Below, one piece after another: positions 22,589 to 31,856 of a stretch of 64,000 nt of DNA. The translations under genes and the position numbers were made by a program. Location of the stretch: positions 1 through 64,000 of the forward strand of contig JAEZST010000006.1 of assembly GCA_023443865.1 (NCBI GenBank). The letters run 5' to 3'. The DNA is from Spirochaetota bacterium (lineage in GTDB: Bacteria; Spirochaetota; Spirochaetia; Treponematales; Treponemataceae). The notes under the pieces are model-generated. The model made no database searches. It was not told the DNA's origin and saw nothing but the letters and a program-made list of their open reading frames with translations. Position 1 is the stretch's first letter. The number at the start of each line of letters is the position of its first letter.

Positions 22589-24087
22589 TCCCTACCCCCT
22601 GCGATCATGTTCATTACTTCCCCTTGCGTTATGTTCTCGCCGGTCAGCTCGCCCGCGATTTGGCGGTCCCTCATGACGATCAGCCGGGAACAGGTCCTGA
22701 GCATTTCCTCGATTTCCGAGGAGATGAAGGTCACGCTGACGCCCTCTTCCGCGAGCTTGAGCACCAGTTTCTGGATTTCCACCTTCGTCCCGATATCGAT
22801 GCCCCGGGTAGGCTCGTCAAGGATGAGGTACTCCGGGTGCGTGATGAGCCAGCGGGCCAGGATAACCTTTTGCTGGTTTCCGCCGGAAAGGGACTTGATG
22901 GGCGTATTGGTAGACGCGGTCTTGATATTCAGCCGTTTAATGTATTCGTCGGCGAAAGCCTCGGCCTGTTTGCGCGTGAAGGGCTTAAAGAAGCCTTTCA
23001 TGACCTGCAGGGCAAGGATAATATTGTCCCGGACGGAAAGGTCGGCGATGATGCCGTCGCCCTTGCGGTCTTCGGGAAGGTACGCGATGCCGAGTTTCAT
23101 GGCGTCGATCGGCTCCCGTATCTTAACGGGCTTGCCGTTTATTTTCGTCGTTCCGCCGGTAACCTTGTCGGCGGCGTAGATCGCCCTGACGCTTTCGCTG
23201 CGGCCCGAGCCGAGAAGGCCCGTAAAGCCGTTGACCTCTCCCTTGCGAATCGCGAAGTCGAAGGGCTGTACCCCCGCGTTGCTGGAAAGCGCCGACGCCT
23301 CGAAAACCGGTTCGAGGCTTTCGACGGAAGCGTAATCCCTTTTATGGAGCTGTTCCATATCCTCCAGGGCCTTGCCCATCATCTTCGAGATCAAATCGAA
23401 TTGGGGGAGCTCCGAAGCCTCGTACTCGCCGATCAGCTCGCCGTTCCTGAGCACGGTGATCCGGTCGCTTATTTCGTACACCTGATCGAGAAAGTGGGTA
23501 ATAAACACGATCCCGACGCCCCGTCCCTTCAGCTGCCGCATGAGGTCGAAAAGGGTTTGAACCTCGTCGGTGTCGAGGGACGAAGTGGGCTCGTCCAATA
23601 TAAGGATCTTGCAGTCCATGTCCACCGCGCGAGCGATGGCGATCATCTGCTGGACCGCCAGGGAACAATTCGAAAGTTCCTGGGTCGGCCTGGCGGGAAT
23701 GCTGAGAGACTCCAGCAGCTTCGCCGCCCGTGCGTTCATTTCGTTCCAGTTGACGAGCAGGTCCTTGCCCCGCCCTATAAACATGTTTTCCGCGACGGTA
23801 AGGTTGGGGCACAGGGTGATTTCCTGATACACCGTTCCTATGCCGTTGTTTTGCGCGTCTTGGGGCGATCGGAAGTGGATTTCCTTCCCCTCCACGGCGA
23901 TGCTGCCCGCATCCTTCTCGTAAACCCCGGTCATGACCTTAACGAGGGTGGATTTTCCCGCCCCGTTCTCGCCCATGAGGGCATGTATCTCGCCTTTTCG
24001 CAACGTGAAATCCACGTTTTGCAGGGCCTTGACCCCCGGGAAGGTCTTGCATATGCCCCGCATTTCCAGCACTGTTTCCGACTGCAC
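22585..24087 (-). CDS. Sugar ABC transporter ATPase with two nucleotide-binding domains (YtfR/RbsA type)
   Basis: The protein, about 500 residues, holds two ABC domains. The first has GENGAGKST, LSNCSLAVQQM and ILILDEPTSSLD. The second has the degenerate Walker A GLLGSGRSE seen in RbsA/MglA/YtfR, then LSGGNQQKV and LILDEPTRGID. It drives uptake through the two permeases encoded next. Start choice: GTG at 24087 has GGAGG eight bases upstream; an ATG at 24093 is only two bases from that site, and longer forms lack a ribosome site. Confidence 0.9.
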   Translation of the reverse strand: MQSETVLEMRGICKTFPGVKALQNVDFTLRKGEIHALMGENGAGKSTLVKVMTGVYEKDAGSIAVEGKEIHFRSPQDAQNNGIGTVYQEITLCPNLTVAENMFIGRGKDLLVNWNEMNARAAKLLESLSIPARPTQELSNCSLAVQQMIAIARAVDMDCKILILDEPTSSLDTDEVQTLFDLMRQLKGRGVGIVFITHFLDQVYEISDRITVLRNGELIGEYEASELPQFDLISKMMGKALEDMEQLHKRDYASVESLEPVFEASALSSNAGVQPFDFAIRKGEVNGFTGLLGSGRSESVRAIYAADKVTGGTTKINGKPVKIREPIDAMKLGIAYLPEDRKGDGIIADLSVRDNIILALQVMKGFFKPFTRKQAEAFADEYIKRLNIKTASTNTPIKSLSGGNQQKVILARWLITHPEYLILDEPTRGIDIGTKVEIQKLVLKLAEEGVSVTFISSEIEEMLRTCSRLIVMRDRQIAGELTGENITQGEVMNMIAGGRE

Positions 24088-24202
24088 TTTCATGCCCTCC
24101 TTCAGATGCCCAATAAACCAATCGCGGCGCGATAACCGGCCGAGGGCCGGAAACCGCACCGCGTACGCAATCTAGCGATTTTGAAATCCTGTCAGAGAGG
24201 GA

Positions 24203-25228
24203 TTACTTCGTTATGACGCCCTTTCCGGGATCGGCGTTGATTCCGAGCTTGGTGATCAGGTCATCGGTGATCGAGGCGGTATCGGCGAATACTTCCTTCT
24301 GGAAGACCGTTCCGCTCGGGAGGGGTATGCCGTTGGCGGCGTCCTTGATCCACTTGGAAATCTCGGCGGCCTGGCGGGGGCTGCACTGCACGTCGCAATC
24401 CCAGTATCCGGCCTGGACGTTCCGCAGGGCGAAGCGGTTGAAGTCGAATCCGAGGACCTTGACCTTGCCGCCCTTTCCGTGGGTGATGCCGGCGGCGTCG
24501 AGGGCCTGAACGGCGCCCTGGGCCATACCGTCGTTTTCGGCGTAAATCACGTTGAAGTCCTTACCGGCGGCGATGGCGGCTTCCACCACCTTGCGCGCCT
24601 CTTCGAGGCTCCAGCTGTCCCCGCCGGTACCGTCGGCGACGATCTTGATCTTGCCGGCGTCGCGGGCCTTGAGAACGGCGGCGCTGCGGCCGAGTTCGGC
24701 GGCGGAGCCGAGCTGTCCGCGGATGAGGATCACGTTGTACGCGGGAAGGTTCTGGCTGAGTACCCACGACATGGCGGTGTTGCCTTCGGTGGCCATATCG
24801 GACACGAGCGCGGCCTGGTAGTTCGCGACGTCGGTCTGGATCAGGCGGTCAAAGAGGAACACGGTCACGCCGGCGGATTTGGCCTGCTTGAGGACGTTGT
24901 CCCAACCGGAAGCGTTGGCGGCGGAGATCAGGAGATAGTCCACGCCGTCGCGAATGTAACCCTGGGCGGCGGCGATTTGCTCGCTGTTGTCGCCGGTATT
25001 GGTCTGCTTGGCGTCGTAGCCGTTCGCCTTGGAGAACACGGCGTTCATGTCTTCTACGTTGGCCTGGCGATAGCCGGACTCTTCGGGGGGAAGGTTAACG
25101 ATACCTACCTTGATAAGCCCGCCGCTCGCGGCGCCCGCGTCCTTTTTTCCGCCCGCGAATACCGTCGCCGGGGTCAGCAGCAGCACCGCGACCAACGCGG
25201 CGATACCGATGTTTTGGATCTTTTTCAT
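24203..25228 (-). CDS. Sugar ABC binding protein (YtfQ type)
   Basis: From the ATG at 25228, which follows GGAGG, the protein has 341 residues and a signal peptide ending VFAGGKKDA. The body is a periplasmic binding protein of the LacI/RbsB fold with GDNSEQIAAAQGYIRDGVDYLL, FLFDRLI and CDVQCSPRQAAEISKW. These features fit YtfQ-like proteins, which bind galactofuranose and related furanoses; L-arabinofuranose is a reasonable guess given the GH43 gene nearby. It heads the operon and is divergent from a related lipoprotein gene. Confidence 0.87.
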   Translation of the reverse strand: MKKIQNIGIAALVAVLLLTPATVFAGGKKDAGAASGGLIKVGIVNLPPEESGYRQANVEDMNAVFSKANGYDAKQTNTGDNSEQIAAAQGYIRDGVDYLLISAANASGWDNVLKQAKSAGVTVFLFDRLIQTDVANYQAALVSDMATEGNTAMSWVLSQNLPAYNVILIRGQLGSAAELGRSAAVLKARDAGKIKIVADGTGGDSWSLEEARKVVEAAIAAGKDFNVIYAENDGMAQGAVQALDAAGITHGKGGKVKVLGFDFNRFALRNVQAGYWDCDVQCSPRQAAEISKWIKDAANGIPLPSGTVFQKEVFADTASITDDLITKLGINADPGKGVITK

Positions 25229-25361
25229 CACTTTTCCTCCGTTTTCGTTTCTGTAGGGCATCTGCCCCGAGCATCAGTATGGACCCTGAATTTTCGCGGC
25301 CGCTACCCACATCCATCCGCACTTACTACGATCTTTTCAGGCGAAACGGCGGGAAGGGCGC

Positions 25362-25398
25362 GAAAACTCCGTTTTCTTCCGAAAAAACTACGTTTTTT
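25362..25398. promoter_or_regulatory. Two tandem inverted repeats in the divergent control region
   Basis: GAAAACTCCGTTTTC (25362-25376) has perfect six-base arms and AAAAAACTACGTTTTTT (25382-25398) has perfect seven-base arms, each around three bases ending in or near C. Their centres are 21 bases apart, two helical turns, so both would face the same side of the DNA. They lie between the YtfQ-type operon and the binding protein-kinase-regulator operon. They look like a double operator, though either could be a small hairpin. Confidence 0.5.
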
Positions 25399-25473
25399 TA
25401 CGCGCGCGTTCCCGCGGCGAAGGTTTCTCCTGAGGATACGATCCCGATTTTTTCTGCTCCGATACGTTTCCAG

Positions 25474-25501
25474 TTGCGCTCCCCGGTAGGTGTGGTACTA
25501 T
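25474..25501 (+). promoter_or_regulatory. Promoter of the sensor operon
   Basis: TTGCGC (25474-25479) and TACTAT (25496-25501) are 16 bases apart and lie just before the lipoprotein gene, leaving a leader of about ten bases with AAAGG. Confidence 0.5.
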
Positions 25502-25517
25502 AGATTAAAGGTTACCC

Positions 25518-26492
25518 ATGAAACGCCGCGTCCCATTCTCCGCTATACTTTTATTATTGCTCACGGTCTCCGCCTGCGACCGGGTTAGGAACGTCGCGAA
25601 CGTTCAGGACCCGATCGTGCTCGGCTATTCGCAGCTGGGCGACGAGAGTTCCTGGAGGACGCAAAACAGCTTTTCCATAAAGGCGGCGGCGAAGCGAACG
25701 GGAATCAAGATCATGTTCGAGGACGCGATGCAGGATCCCGCGAACCAGATCAAGGCGCTCAGGTCCTTTATCGCGTATAAGGTGGACATAATCGCGTTCT
25801 CGCCCCTGGTGGAAACCGGCTGGGACACGGTGCTCGGCGAGGCGAAGGCGGCGGGCATTCCCGTGATGATCGTGGACCGCATGATAGACACGGACGACGA
25901 GAGCCTGTACGCTACGGCGCTGTGTTCCGATTTCGATCTCGAGGGCCGCAAGGCGGGCGAATTCCTGATCAGGAAATTCAAGGACCGCGCCGCCCCGGTC
26001 AATATCGTGGAACTCGCGGGCACGGCCTATTCCACACCCGCGATCGGGCGTTCGGAGGGCTTCAGGAAGGTGCTCGAGCAGTACCCGAAGTTCAAGGTGG
26101 TGTATTCGGAAGACGGCGACTTCATGCAGAGCAAGGGCCGGGAAATCATGCGCCAGGTCCTCAAGCGGTTCAACCCCAAGGACATCAACGTCCTTTATTC
26201 CCATAACGACGACATGACCTTCGGCGCGATAGAGGTGATGTCCGAGGCGGGGCTCGTCCCGGGCAAGGATATCGCGATCGTCTCGGTGGACGCGACCCAG
26301 CGAAGCATCGACTACCTCAAGGCGGGAACGATCAATTGCGTCATAGAGTGCAATCCCAACAGCGGCCAGCAGGTCATGGAACTGGCGAAGAGAATCGTCG
26401 CCGGCGAGAAGGTGGAAAAGAGGCTGTACGTCCAGGAAACCACCTTCGACGAATTCGGCGACCTCGATTCGATCCCGGCCAGGGGGTATTGA
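25518..26492 (+). CDS. Sugar-binding lipoprotein of a sensory operon
   Basis: The 324-residue protein has a lipobox VSAC (Cys20) and the RbsB/YtfQ fold, with YSQLGDESSWRTQNSFSIK, QDPANQIKALRSFIAYKVDIIAFSPL and VIECNPNSGQQVMELAKRIV. It resembles the YtfQ-type protein encoded divergently but has no permease or ATPase of its own. It is followed by a histidine kinase and response regulator on the same strand, so it most likely presents a sugar to the kinase, as ChvE or similar proteins do. The role as sensor is inferred from context. Confidence 0.82.
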   Translation: MKRRVPFSAILLLLLTVSACDRVRNVANVQDPIVLGYSQLGDESSWRTQNSFSIKAAAKRTGIKIMFEDAMQDPANQIKALRSFIAYKVDIIAFSPLVETGWDTVLGEAKAAGIPVMIVDRMIDTDDESLYATALCSDFDLEGRKAGEFLIRKFKDRAAPVNIVELAGTAYSTPAIGRSEGFRKVLEQYPKFKVVYSEDGDFMQSKGREIMRQVLKRFNPKDINVLYSHNDDMTFGAIEVMSEAGLVPGKDIAIVSVDATQRSIDYLKAGTINCVIECNPNSGQQVMELAKRIVAGEKVEKRLYVQETTFDEFGDLDSIPARGY

Positions 26493-26511
26493 TATCAGGC
26501 GCGTTTTCACC

Positions 26512-27960
26512 ATGCGTACCAACAGCATACGCAAGACCCTGAAGGTAACCAATATCGTCATCATTATCGCGACGCTGGTGCCCTTCCTATTCAATACCCT
26601 CTATTACAACATCGTCCTGAACCAGTACGAACGGATCATCGAAAACGTGTACGACGCGAACAGCCTCTCGAGCGGGCTGAAGGAAGAAACCTACACGACC
26701 ATGTGGAATATCGTTACGGGGAAGACCGAATTCGGGGACAACACCCAGTACGAATTGATCGAGCGCATCAAGGAAAAGCTCGACCTTTTGGAGCGAAACG
26801 CCAATAGCGCCGACAACAGCTACCTGATCCTGGTCGCGAGAAATACCCTGGATACGATGGAGGGGTACGTGCGAAAGATCGGCGACAATATCGCCGGGAA
26901 CGCGCCGGTTCGCGACAACGAGAAAATTCTCGCGGAAATAAGCTCGGTAAGCGACCTTCTCTACGACGTGCTGCAAAAGTTCGTCGCTGCGGAAATGGTG
27001 CTCGCCCATATCCAGAACACGAAGCTGCAGCGGTCCATGGATATCATGACGCTGGTGCAGACCGTGCTGTTCGCGTCGATCCTCATGTTCCTCATGCGCA
27101 ATTACCGCCAGCTCAACCGGAGCGTCAACGACCCCATCGACCGGCTCAAGACCATGGCCTCGCGGATCGCCCAGGGCGACCTGTCTATCCGCGCCGAAAA
27201 GCCGGAGGTAAGCGAGCTTGACGAGCTGACGGACAGCCTCAATACCATGGCGGGAAAGCTTATAGAGCTCATAGAGCAGAACGTGCAAAAGCAGCGGAAT
27301 TTACAGAAGGCGGAGATGAAGGCGCTGCAGGCCCAGATCGCGCCGCACTTCATGTACAATACCCTCGGGACCATCCTTTCCCTCGCGGAGGAAGGACAGA
27401 CCGACGACGTGATAACAACCACCCTGGCCCTCTCGAGCTTTTTCCGGCTCTCGTTGAACAAGGGCCGGGATTGGGTTACGGTGGCGGAAGAAAAATCGCA
27501 CGTGGAAAGCTATCTCGCGATTCAGAAAATGCGGTACGGCGCGATCCTCGACTACCGCATAGACTTTAGCCCCCGGATTCTGCAGGAATCCATGCTGAAA
27601 CTGCTCCTGCAGCCCCTGGTGGAAAACGCGATTTACCACGGCATCAAGAAAAAGCGGCGACGGGGCTTCATTTCGCTGAAGGGCGACCTGGAAGGCGACG
27701 TGATGGTCTTTTCGGTGGAAGACAACGGGCGCGGCATGAGCGCCGAGGAACTCGAGACGCTGCGGGGCAGCCTGACGCATTACGACGTGGCGAACCCGAT
27801 ATCCGGTTTCGGCCTGTATAACGTGTACAAGCGCGTTCAGCTGTATTACGAAACCGAGCAGGGGCTCACGGTGGAAAGCGAGTTGGACAAGGGCTGCACG
27901 ATAACCCTGCGGCTGCCCCTGGTCCGCTCGCCCGCCCAGGCGCAGGCGCAAATCGGCTAA
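26512..27960 (+). CDS. Sensor histidine kinase (YesM/LytS type)
   Basis: The 482-residue protein has membrane segments near 13-33 and 178-198 around a periplasmic domain of about 140 residues, then a HAMP domain (about 200-250), the HisKA_YesM phosphoacceptor region with IAPHFMYN (His279) and an ATPase domain with NAIYHGIKK, DNGRGMS and GFGLYNV. It should sense the ligand-loaded lipoprotein encoded before it and phosphorylate the next gene's product. Start ATG at 26512 comes 19 bases after the lipoprotein stop. Confidence 0.9.
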   Translation: MRTNSIRKTLKVTNIVIIIATLVPFLFNTLYYNIVLNQYERIIENVYDANSLSSGLKEETYTTMWNIVTGKTEFGDNTQYELIERIKEKLDLLERNANSADNSYLILVARNTLDTMEGYVRKIGDNIAGNAPVRDNEKILAEISSVSDLLYDVLQKFVAAEMVLAHIQNTKLQRSMDIMTLVQTVLFASILMFLMRNYRQLNRSVNDPIDRLKTMASRIAQGDLSIRAEKPEVSELDELTDSLNTMAGKLIELIEQNVQKQRNLQKAEMKALQAQIAPHFMYNTLGTILSLAEEGQTDDVITTTLALSSFFRLSLNKGRDWVTVAEEKSHVESYLAIQKMRYGAILDYRIDFSPRILQESMLKLLLQPLVENAIYHGIKKKRRRGFISLKGDLEGDVMVFSVEDNGRGMSAEELETLRGSLTHYDVANPISGFGLYNVYKRVQLYYETEQGLTVESELDKGCTITLRLPLVRSPAQAQAQIG

Positions 27961-27975
27961 GGGGGGAGAAGCGCG

Positions 27976-29613
27976 ATGTTCACGGTATTCCTCGTAGAGG
28001 ACGAGACGCTGATACGGCAAAACATGAGAAACGCGATCGAGAACGGCGGCGAGCCCTTTACCTGCGCGGGCGAGGCAGCGGACGGCGAGCTCGCGCTCAC
28101 CATTATTCAGGACGTGAAACCCGACATACTCATAACCGATATCAAGATGCCGTTCATGGACGGGCTCACGCTGGCCCGCCACGCGAAGTCCATCATACCC
28201 TGGCTGAGAATCATCATCGTGAGCGGTCACGACGACTTTGACCTGGCCCGCCAGGCCATCGGCATCGGCGTTGACCAATATATCCTGAAGCCCGTGTCGA
28301 ATAAGGACCTTTTCGCCGCCCTGCGCGCCTCGGGCGAGAAGATCACCGAGTACAAGAGACGGAGCCTTTCGTCCATGCAGAACCTCTCGAACGAGGAAAC
28401 CGTGCGGAACGCGCTGGTCGGGACCTTTCTCGAGCAGGTGTGCAACGGCGTGCTCGATCCCGACGAAACGCTCCGCCGCGCCGGTGAGCTGTCGGTCAAC
28501 CTGTTGGGGAGGCATTACGCCGTGGCCATAGCCTACTGCGAGGAAAAGGAAGGGTACCCGAACCGCCAGGCTATCGCCTCGAAGGCGAAGTACCTTTTCT
28601 CCGAGGCCGAGGACGTGCTGTATTTCATGAGCGGGATAGACCACGTGGCGCTGATCGTGAAGGGGGCGACCGAGATGGATACGGTGGGCCGCGCCTACCA
28701 CGTTGCCCAGACCCTGAAGCACGAGGTGGAGGACGGCGGCTCGACCGTCGTGACCGTGGGCATAAGCGGGGTGACCGAGCGGCTTTCGGGGATTCACGAC
28801 GCGTGGCGCGAGGCCTCGGTACTGCTTAAGACGTTCTCCCACACGCAACGGGGCAGGATTTTCCGCACCGGGGACCTCGGCCGCAGGGATTCGCCCCTGG
28901 TGGCGTCGCTGGACGAGCTTTTCAATACCGATATGGAATCGCGGCTCAAGTTCGCCAGGACCGACGACGTTCCCTCGATCGTGGCGGAATTCACCAAGAA
29001 CCTGTGCAGCGACGAAATGCAGGGCATGCTCTACCGCTATTACGTTTTGATGGACCTGACCGCCTCGGCCATGAGGATCATACGGAACTTTAATCCCGGC
29101 ATGGACTGGAGCGAGCTTACCGAGAAATTCGTGGACCGGGAACAGGTGATTTCCTCTTCGGTAACGGCCCAGGAATGCACGGAGCTCGCGACGGAAATCT
29201 GCATGAAATTCATCGAGCTGCGGGACCAGGGCAAGGACTGCCACCACCGCAAGCTCGTGCAAAAGGCCTGCGAGTATATCGCGGAAAACTACAACGACCC
29301 CGATATTTCCCTGAACACGGTGGCCGCCCACGTTTCCCTGAGCCCGACCCATTTCAGCACGATCTTCTCGCAGGAAATGTCGGAAACCTTCATAGACCAC
29401 CTTACCTCGGTGCGCATGGAGAAGGTAAAGGAGCTGCTCCTTTCGACCGACGACAAAATCGTGAATATCGCCTTCTCGGTGGGATACAACGAGCCGAACT
29501 ACCTCAGCTATATTTTCAAAAAAAGGGAAGGACTGACCCCGAAGGAATTCAGGCAGCAAAAGACCGCTTCGCCCGCGGCGGCGCGGGCGGCCGCCCCGGC
29601 GAAGGGAACGTAA
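27976..29613 (+). CDS. Response regulator with AraC-type DNA-binding domain (YesN type)
   Basis: The 545-residue protein has a receiver domain at 1-120 with acidic pocket VEDE (8-10), phosphoacceptor Asp55 in ITDIKMPFMDG and the lysine of YILKPVS. A middle region of about 300 residues is typical of YesN proteins. The C-terminal 100 residues hold two AraC-type helix-turn-helix motifs (DISLNTVAAHVSLSPTHFS and KIVNIAFSVGYNEPNYLS). GGGGAGAAG precedes the ATG. The likely targets are the divergent transporter operon, its own operon and the convergent GH43 gene. Confidence 0.9.
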   Translation: MFTVFLVEDETLIRQNMRNAIENGGEPFTCAGEAADGELALTIIQDVKPDILITDIKMPFMDGLTLARHAKSIIPWLRIIIVSGHDDFDLARQAIGIGVDQYILKPVSNKDLFAALRASGEKITEYKRRSLSSMQNLSNEETVRNALVGTFLEQVCNGVLDPDETLRRAGELSVNLLGRHYAVAIAYCEEKEGYPNRQAIASKAKYLFSEAEDVLYFMSGIDHVALIVKGATEMDTVGRAYHVAQTLKHEVEDGGSTVVTVGISGVTERLSGIHDAWREASVLLKTFSHTQRGRIFRTGDLGRRDSPLVASLDELFNTDMESRLKFARTDDVPSIVAEFTKNLCSDEMQGMLYRYYVLMDLTASAMRIIRNFNPGMDWSELTEKFVDREQVISSSVTAQECTELATEICMKFIELRDQGKDCHHRKLVQKACEYIAENYNDPDISLNTVAAHVSLSPTHFSTIFSQEMSETFIDHLTSVRMEKVKELLLSTDDKIVNIAFSVGYNEPNYLSYIFKKREGLTPKEFRQQKTASPAAARAAAPAKGT

Positions 29614-29652
29614 GGGGGCGCCCGGAAAGCGCAGCGCGCCGAGCGGGCCCCC
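29614..29652. terminator. GC hairpin between convergent genes
   Basis: GGGGGCGCCCG (29614-29624) and CGGGCCCCC (29644-29652) form a bulged stem in the short gap between the regulator and the GH43 gene. No clear T run is seen on either strand, so its strength as a terminator is doubtful. Confidence 0.4.
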
Positions 29653-29655
29653 GGC

Positions 29656-31074
29656 TCATTCGAACTCGAAGGACGCGAGGCTCGCCAGCCCGTCTCCCTC
29701 GAATCGGAGATAGAGCGGATACGTGCCGTCGGGAACGGAAAGCGGCGCGCGGTAGTCGGTCCAGACGTTTGTGAAGTCCACCCGTATTCTGGCCGCCGCG
29801 GGCCCCTTGCGGGAGAGGGAAACGATGAAGTCTCCCTTGCAATACCCCCGGACCCGGATTGACAGGGCCGTAACGCCGCGGAAATCGAAATACTTGAACC
29901 CTGCCTCCGCGCCGGCCATCATGTTCGCCACGTATCCGTCCACCCGGTCGCCGTCCTTTCCCTCCTGGGTAATCAGGGGAAAACGGTTGTCGGGCCAGGC
30001 GGACTGCGCGGTGTAGGGCGAGACCACGTTGCAGGAAAGGTTGCAGGCGATATAGGCCGGGTACCTGCCCCGGGCGGGGAAGGGTTCCCCGCGCAGGCCC
30101 TGCGACGTGAGTTCCGCCTGCAGGAAGGAGCCGTCGGGGCCCGGAACCAGCGGCTCGGCGCACGCCTGCCTACAGAAGGTGGTGCCGTGGGTATGGCGAT
30201 GGTAGAAGACGTACCAGCGACCGCCGATTTCGGCGATGCTCCCGTGGTTGTTGCCGCCGTAATACGCCGGTTCATCCGGATCCTTGTAGCCGCCGACGTG
30301 CGAATCGTTATTGCTCACGAGGACGCCCCGGTAGCGGAAGCCCCCGTCCGGGCGATCGCTGGTGGCGTAGCAAAGCTCGTGCATGACCACCGAGGAATAG
30401 ATAAAATAATAAAGGCCCCGGTATTTCCGAATGCTTGCCGCCTCGAAATACTCGTGTCCCTCGAAGCCGGAACCCTGCGAAAAGGGCTGGCTCGGCAGTA
30501 ACCGCTCCGGCCCGCGTTGGAGCGTGAGCATATCGGGACCGATTACGCTGAGCATGGGCCCGGTTCTCGACCGGTCCCCGACCCCGCAAAACCCGGTGTA
30601 GAGATAGGTCTGATCGCCCTCGGTCAGGACCCCCGGATCGAACTGGAATTCGTCGCCCTCGGCTTCGCCGAGGAGTTCCCCGTTTGGGTGCCTGACGTAC
30701 CCGTAAAACGAGAAGGGGCCGGCGGGTTTGGCGGAAACGGCGACCGAAACCGCCGAAACCTTATCAAGCACGTAATAGAGGTAATAGCGCCCGTCGGTTC
30801 CCTGGGTAACGTCGGGGGCGTACAGGCACATGGCCCCGTGAGGATTCAACGGGTCGTCGGTCTTTTTGTAGATAACGCCCTCGTACGTCCAGAGCGTTAG
30901 ATCGTCTACCGGGGCAGACCAGCACACGTAATCGCCCAGGCAAAACACATGACCGTTAAACCGGTCATGAGAGCCGTATACATAAACCCGATTGCCGAAC
31001 ACGTGCGGTTCGCCGTCGGGTACGTACTCCCAGGAAGGCATGTACGGATTTCCGAAGGTTCTGAAGTTTTCCAT
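29656..31074 (-). CDS. Glycoside hydrolase family 43 (arabinosidase/xylosidase)
   Basis: From the ATG at 31074 the protein has 472 residues. The five-bladed propeller supplies the expected acidic residues: Asp20 in VPDGEPHVFG, Asp146 in QFDPGVLTEGD and Glu211 in HEYFEAASI. A C-terminal beta-sandwich of about 140 residues resembles a CBM6-type carbohydrate-binding domain. GH43 enzymes release arabinofuranose or xylose from hemicellulose fragments. No signal peptide is seen, so it should act in the cytoplasm on imported oligosaccharides. The upstream in-frame ATG at 31083 overlaps the -10 box and is unlikely. Confidence 0.88.
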   Translation of the reverse strand: MENFRTFGNPYMPSWEYVPDGEPHVFGNRVYVYGSHDRFNGHVFCLGDYVCWSAPVDDLTLWTYEGVIYKKTDDPLNPHGAMCLYAPDVTQGTDGRYYLYYVLDKVSAVSVAVSAKPAGPFSFYGYVRHPNGELLGEAEGDEFQFDPGVLTEGDQTYLYTGFCGVGDRSRTGPMLSVIGPDMLTLQRGPERLLPSQPFSQGSGFEGHEYFEAASIRKYRGLYYFIYSSVVMHELCYATSDRPDGGFRYRGVLVSNNDSHVGGYKDPDEPAYYGGNNHGSIAEIGGRWYVFYHRHTHGTTFCRQACAEPLVPGPDGSFLQAELTSQGLRGEPFPARGRYPAYIACNLSCNVVSPYTAQSAWPDNRFPLITQEGKDGDRVDGYVANMMAGAEAGFKYFDFRGVTALSIRVRGYCKGDFIVSLSRKGPAAARIRVDFTNVWTDYRAPLSVPDGTYPLYLRFEGDGLASLASFEFE

Positions 31075-31087
31075 AGGAAGCATTATA
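31075..31087 (-). promoter_or_regulatory. -10 box seven bases before the GH43 start
   Basis: TATAAT (31082-31087 on the minus strand) is followed by GCTTCCT and then the ATG, leaving no room for a ribosome site. Transcription should start at or next to the ATG. The -35 region (TTATGG) is poor. Confidence 0.55.
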
Positions 31088-31133
31088 CACGACTTTTATC
31101 GTTCCATAACGATATTTTCGGTTTTTTATGGCG

Positions 31134-31856
31134 TTATTCCGCTCCGGAAGGACACACGCGCATGCAAATACCGCACACCGCGCCGCGGCCGATATGTCGA
31201 TATTCTTTTTTCATCCAGGCGCTGCATTTCGCGGGGTCAAATACCGGTCCGTCGGGAGAGTGGCCGATGGCGAGGGCGGGACAGGCGGCTACGCACCGCT
31301 CGCAGCCGGCGCACCGGGGGGAAAGCGCGGGACCGATTCGATCGGGAATCGCGCCCCCCGTTTCGCTCCCGCTCCCGCAGAGGGCTTCCAGCTCCTTCCA
31401 ATCCGTGAATACGGTCACGAGACGAACCCGGGGCCCCCACTGCCGGTGAAGAAAGAGATTGCTCCGCCCCATGGCGCCAAGGCCCGAAAGGCAGGCGGCC
31501 TTTTTATGGGAGTAACGCCCGGCGAAGGGGCCGCCGTACGGGAACGCGCCGTCGGCGCCTGAATCGGGCGCGCTTTGGGACGCGGCGACGGGAAGGTACC
31601 GCGCTCCCCTTCCTTGAAGATAGAGCCCCGCCTGGAGCGCGAGACGGTCGAGAAAGGCGTTCGCGGTTCGATAGTGATGAAAATAGGTATAGGTCGGCTC
31701 GTCGTCGATCTCGTCGATCACCGCGTCGGAGAGGCGAAGCGCGAGGGACACGGCGAACGGCAATCCCGCGGGGCCGTCGCCGGGCCGGGAAACGGCGACG
31801 TCGCCCGCTCCCCAGGATCGTACCGCATCGAAAAAGTCTGTCACGGACGGGTTCAT
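31134..31856 (-). CDS. QueG-like iron-sulphur protein
   Basis: The 240-residue protein has SGLGAMGRSNLFLHRQWGPRVRLVTVFTD in the style of epoxyqueuosine reductase, then two four-iron cluster motifs, CAGCERCVAACP and, with an earlier lone Cys, CGICMRVCP. It is shorter than QueG (usually over 300 residues) and lacks its C-terminal repeat, so it is a relative of unknown substrate. A cytoplasmic redox role is likely. No ribosome site is obvious before the ATG. Confidence 0.75.
   Translation of the reverse strand: MNPSVTDFFDAVRSWGAGDVAVSRPGDGPAGLPFAVSLALRLSDAVIDEIDDEPTYTYFHHYRTANAFLDRLALQAGLYLQGRGARYLPVAASQSAPDSGADGAFPYGGPFAGRYSHKKAACLSGLGAMGRSNLFLHRQWGPRVRLVTVFTDWKELEALCGSGSETGGAIPDRIGPALSPRCAGCERCVAACPALAIGHSPDGPVFDPAKCSAWMKKEYRHIGRGAVCGICMRVCPSGAE

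Noticed and set aside
27301..29559. A 752-codon minus-strand frame across the kinase and response regulator genes
   Set aside because: Both plus-strand genes have intact family motifs here; the antisense frame is rich in Arg, His and Gly and fits no family.
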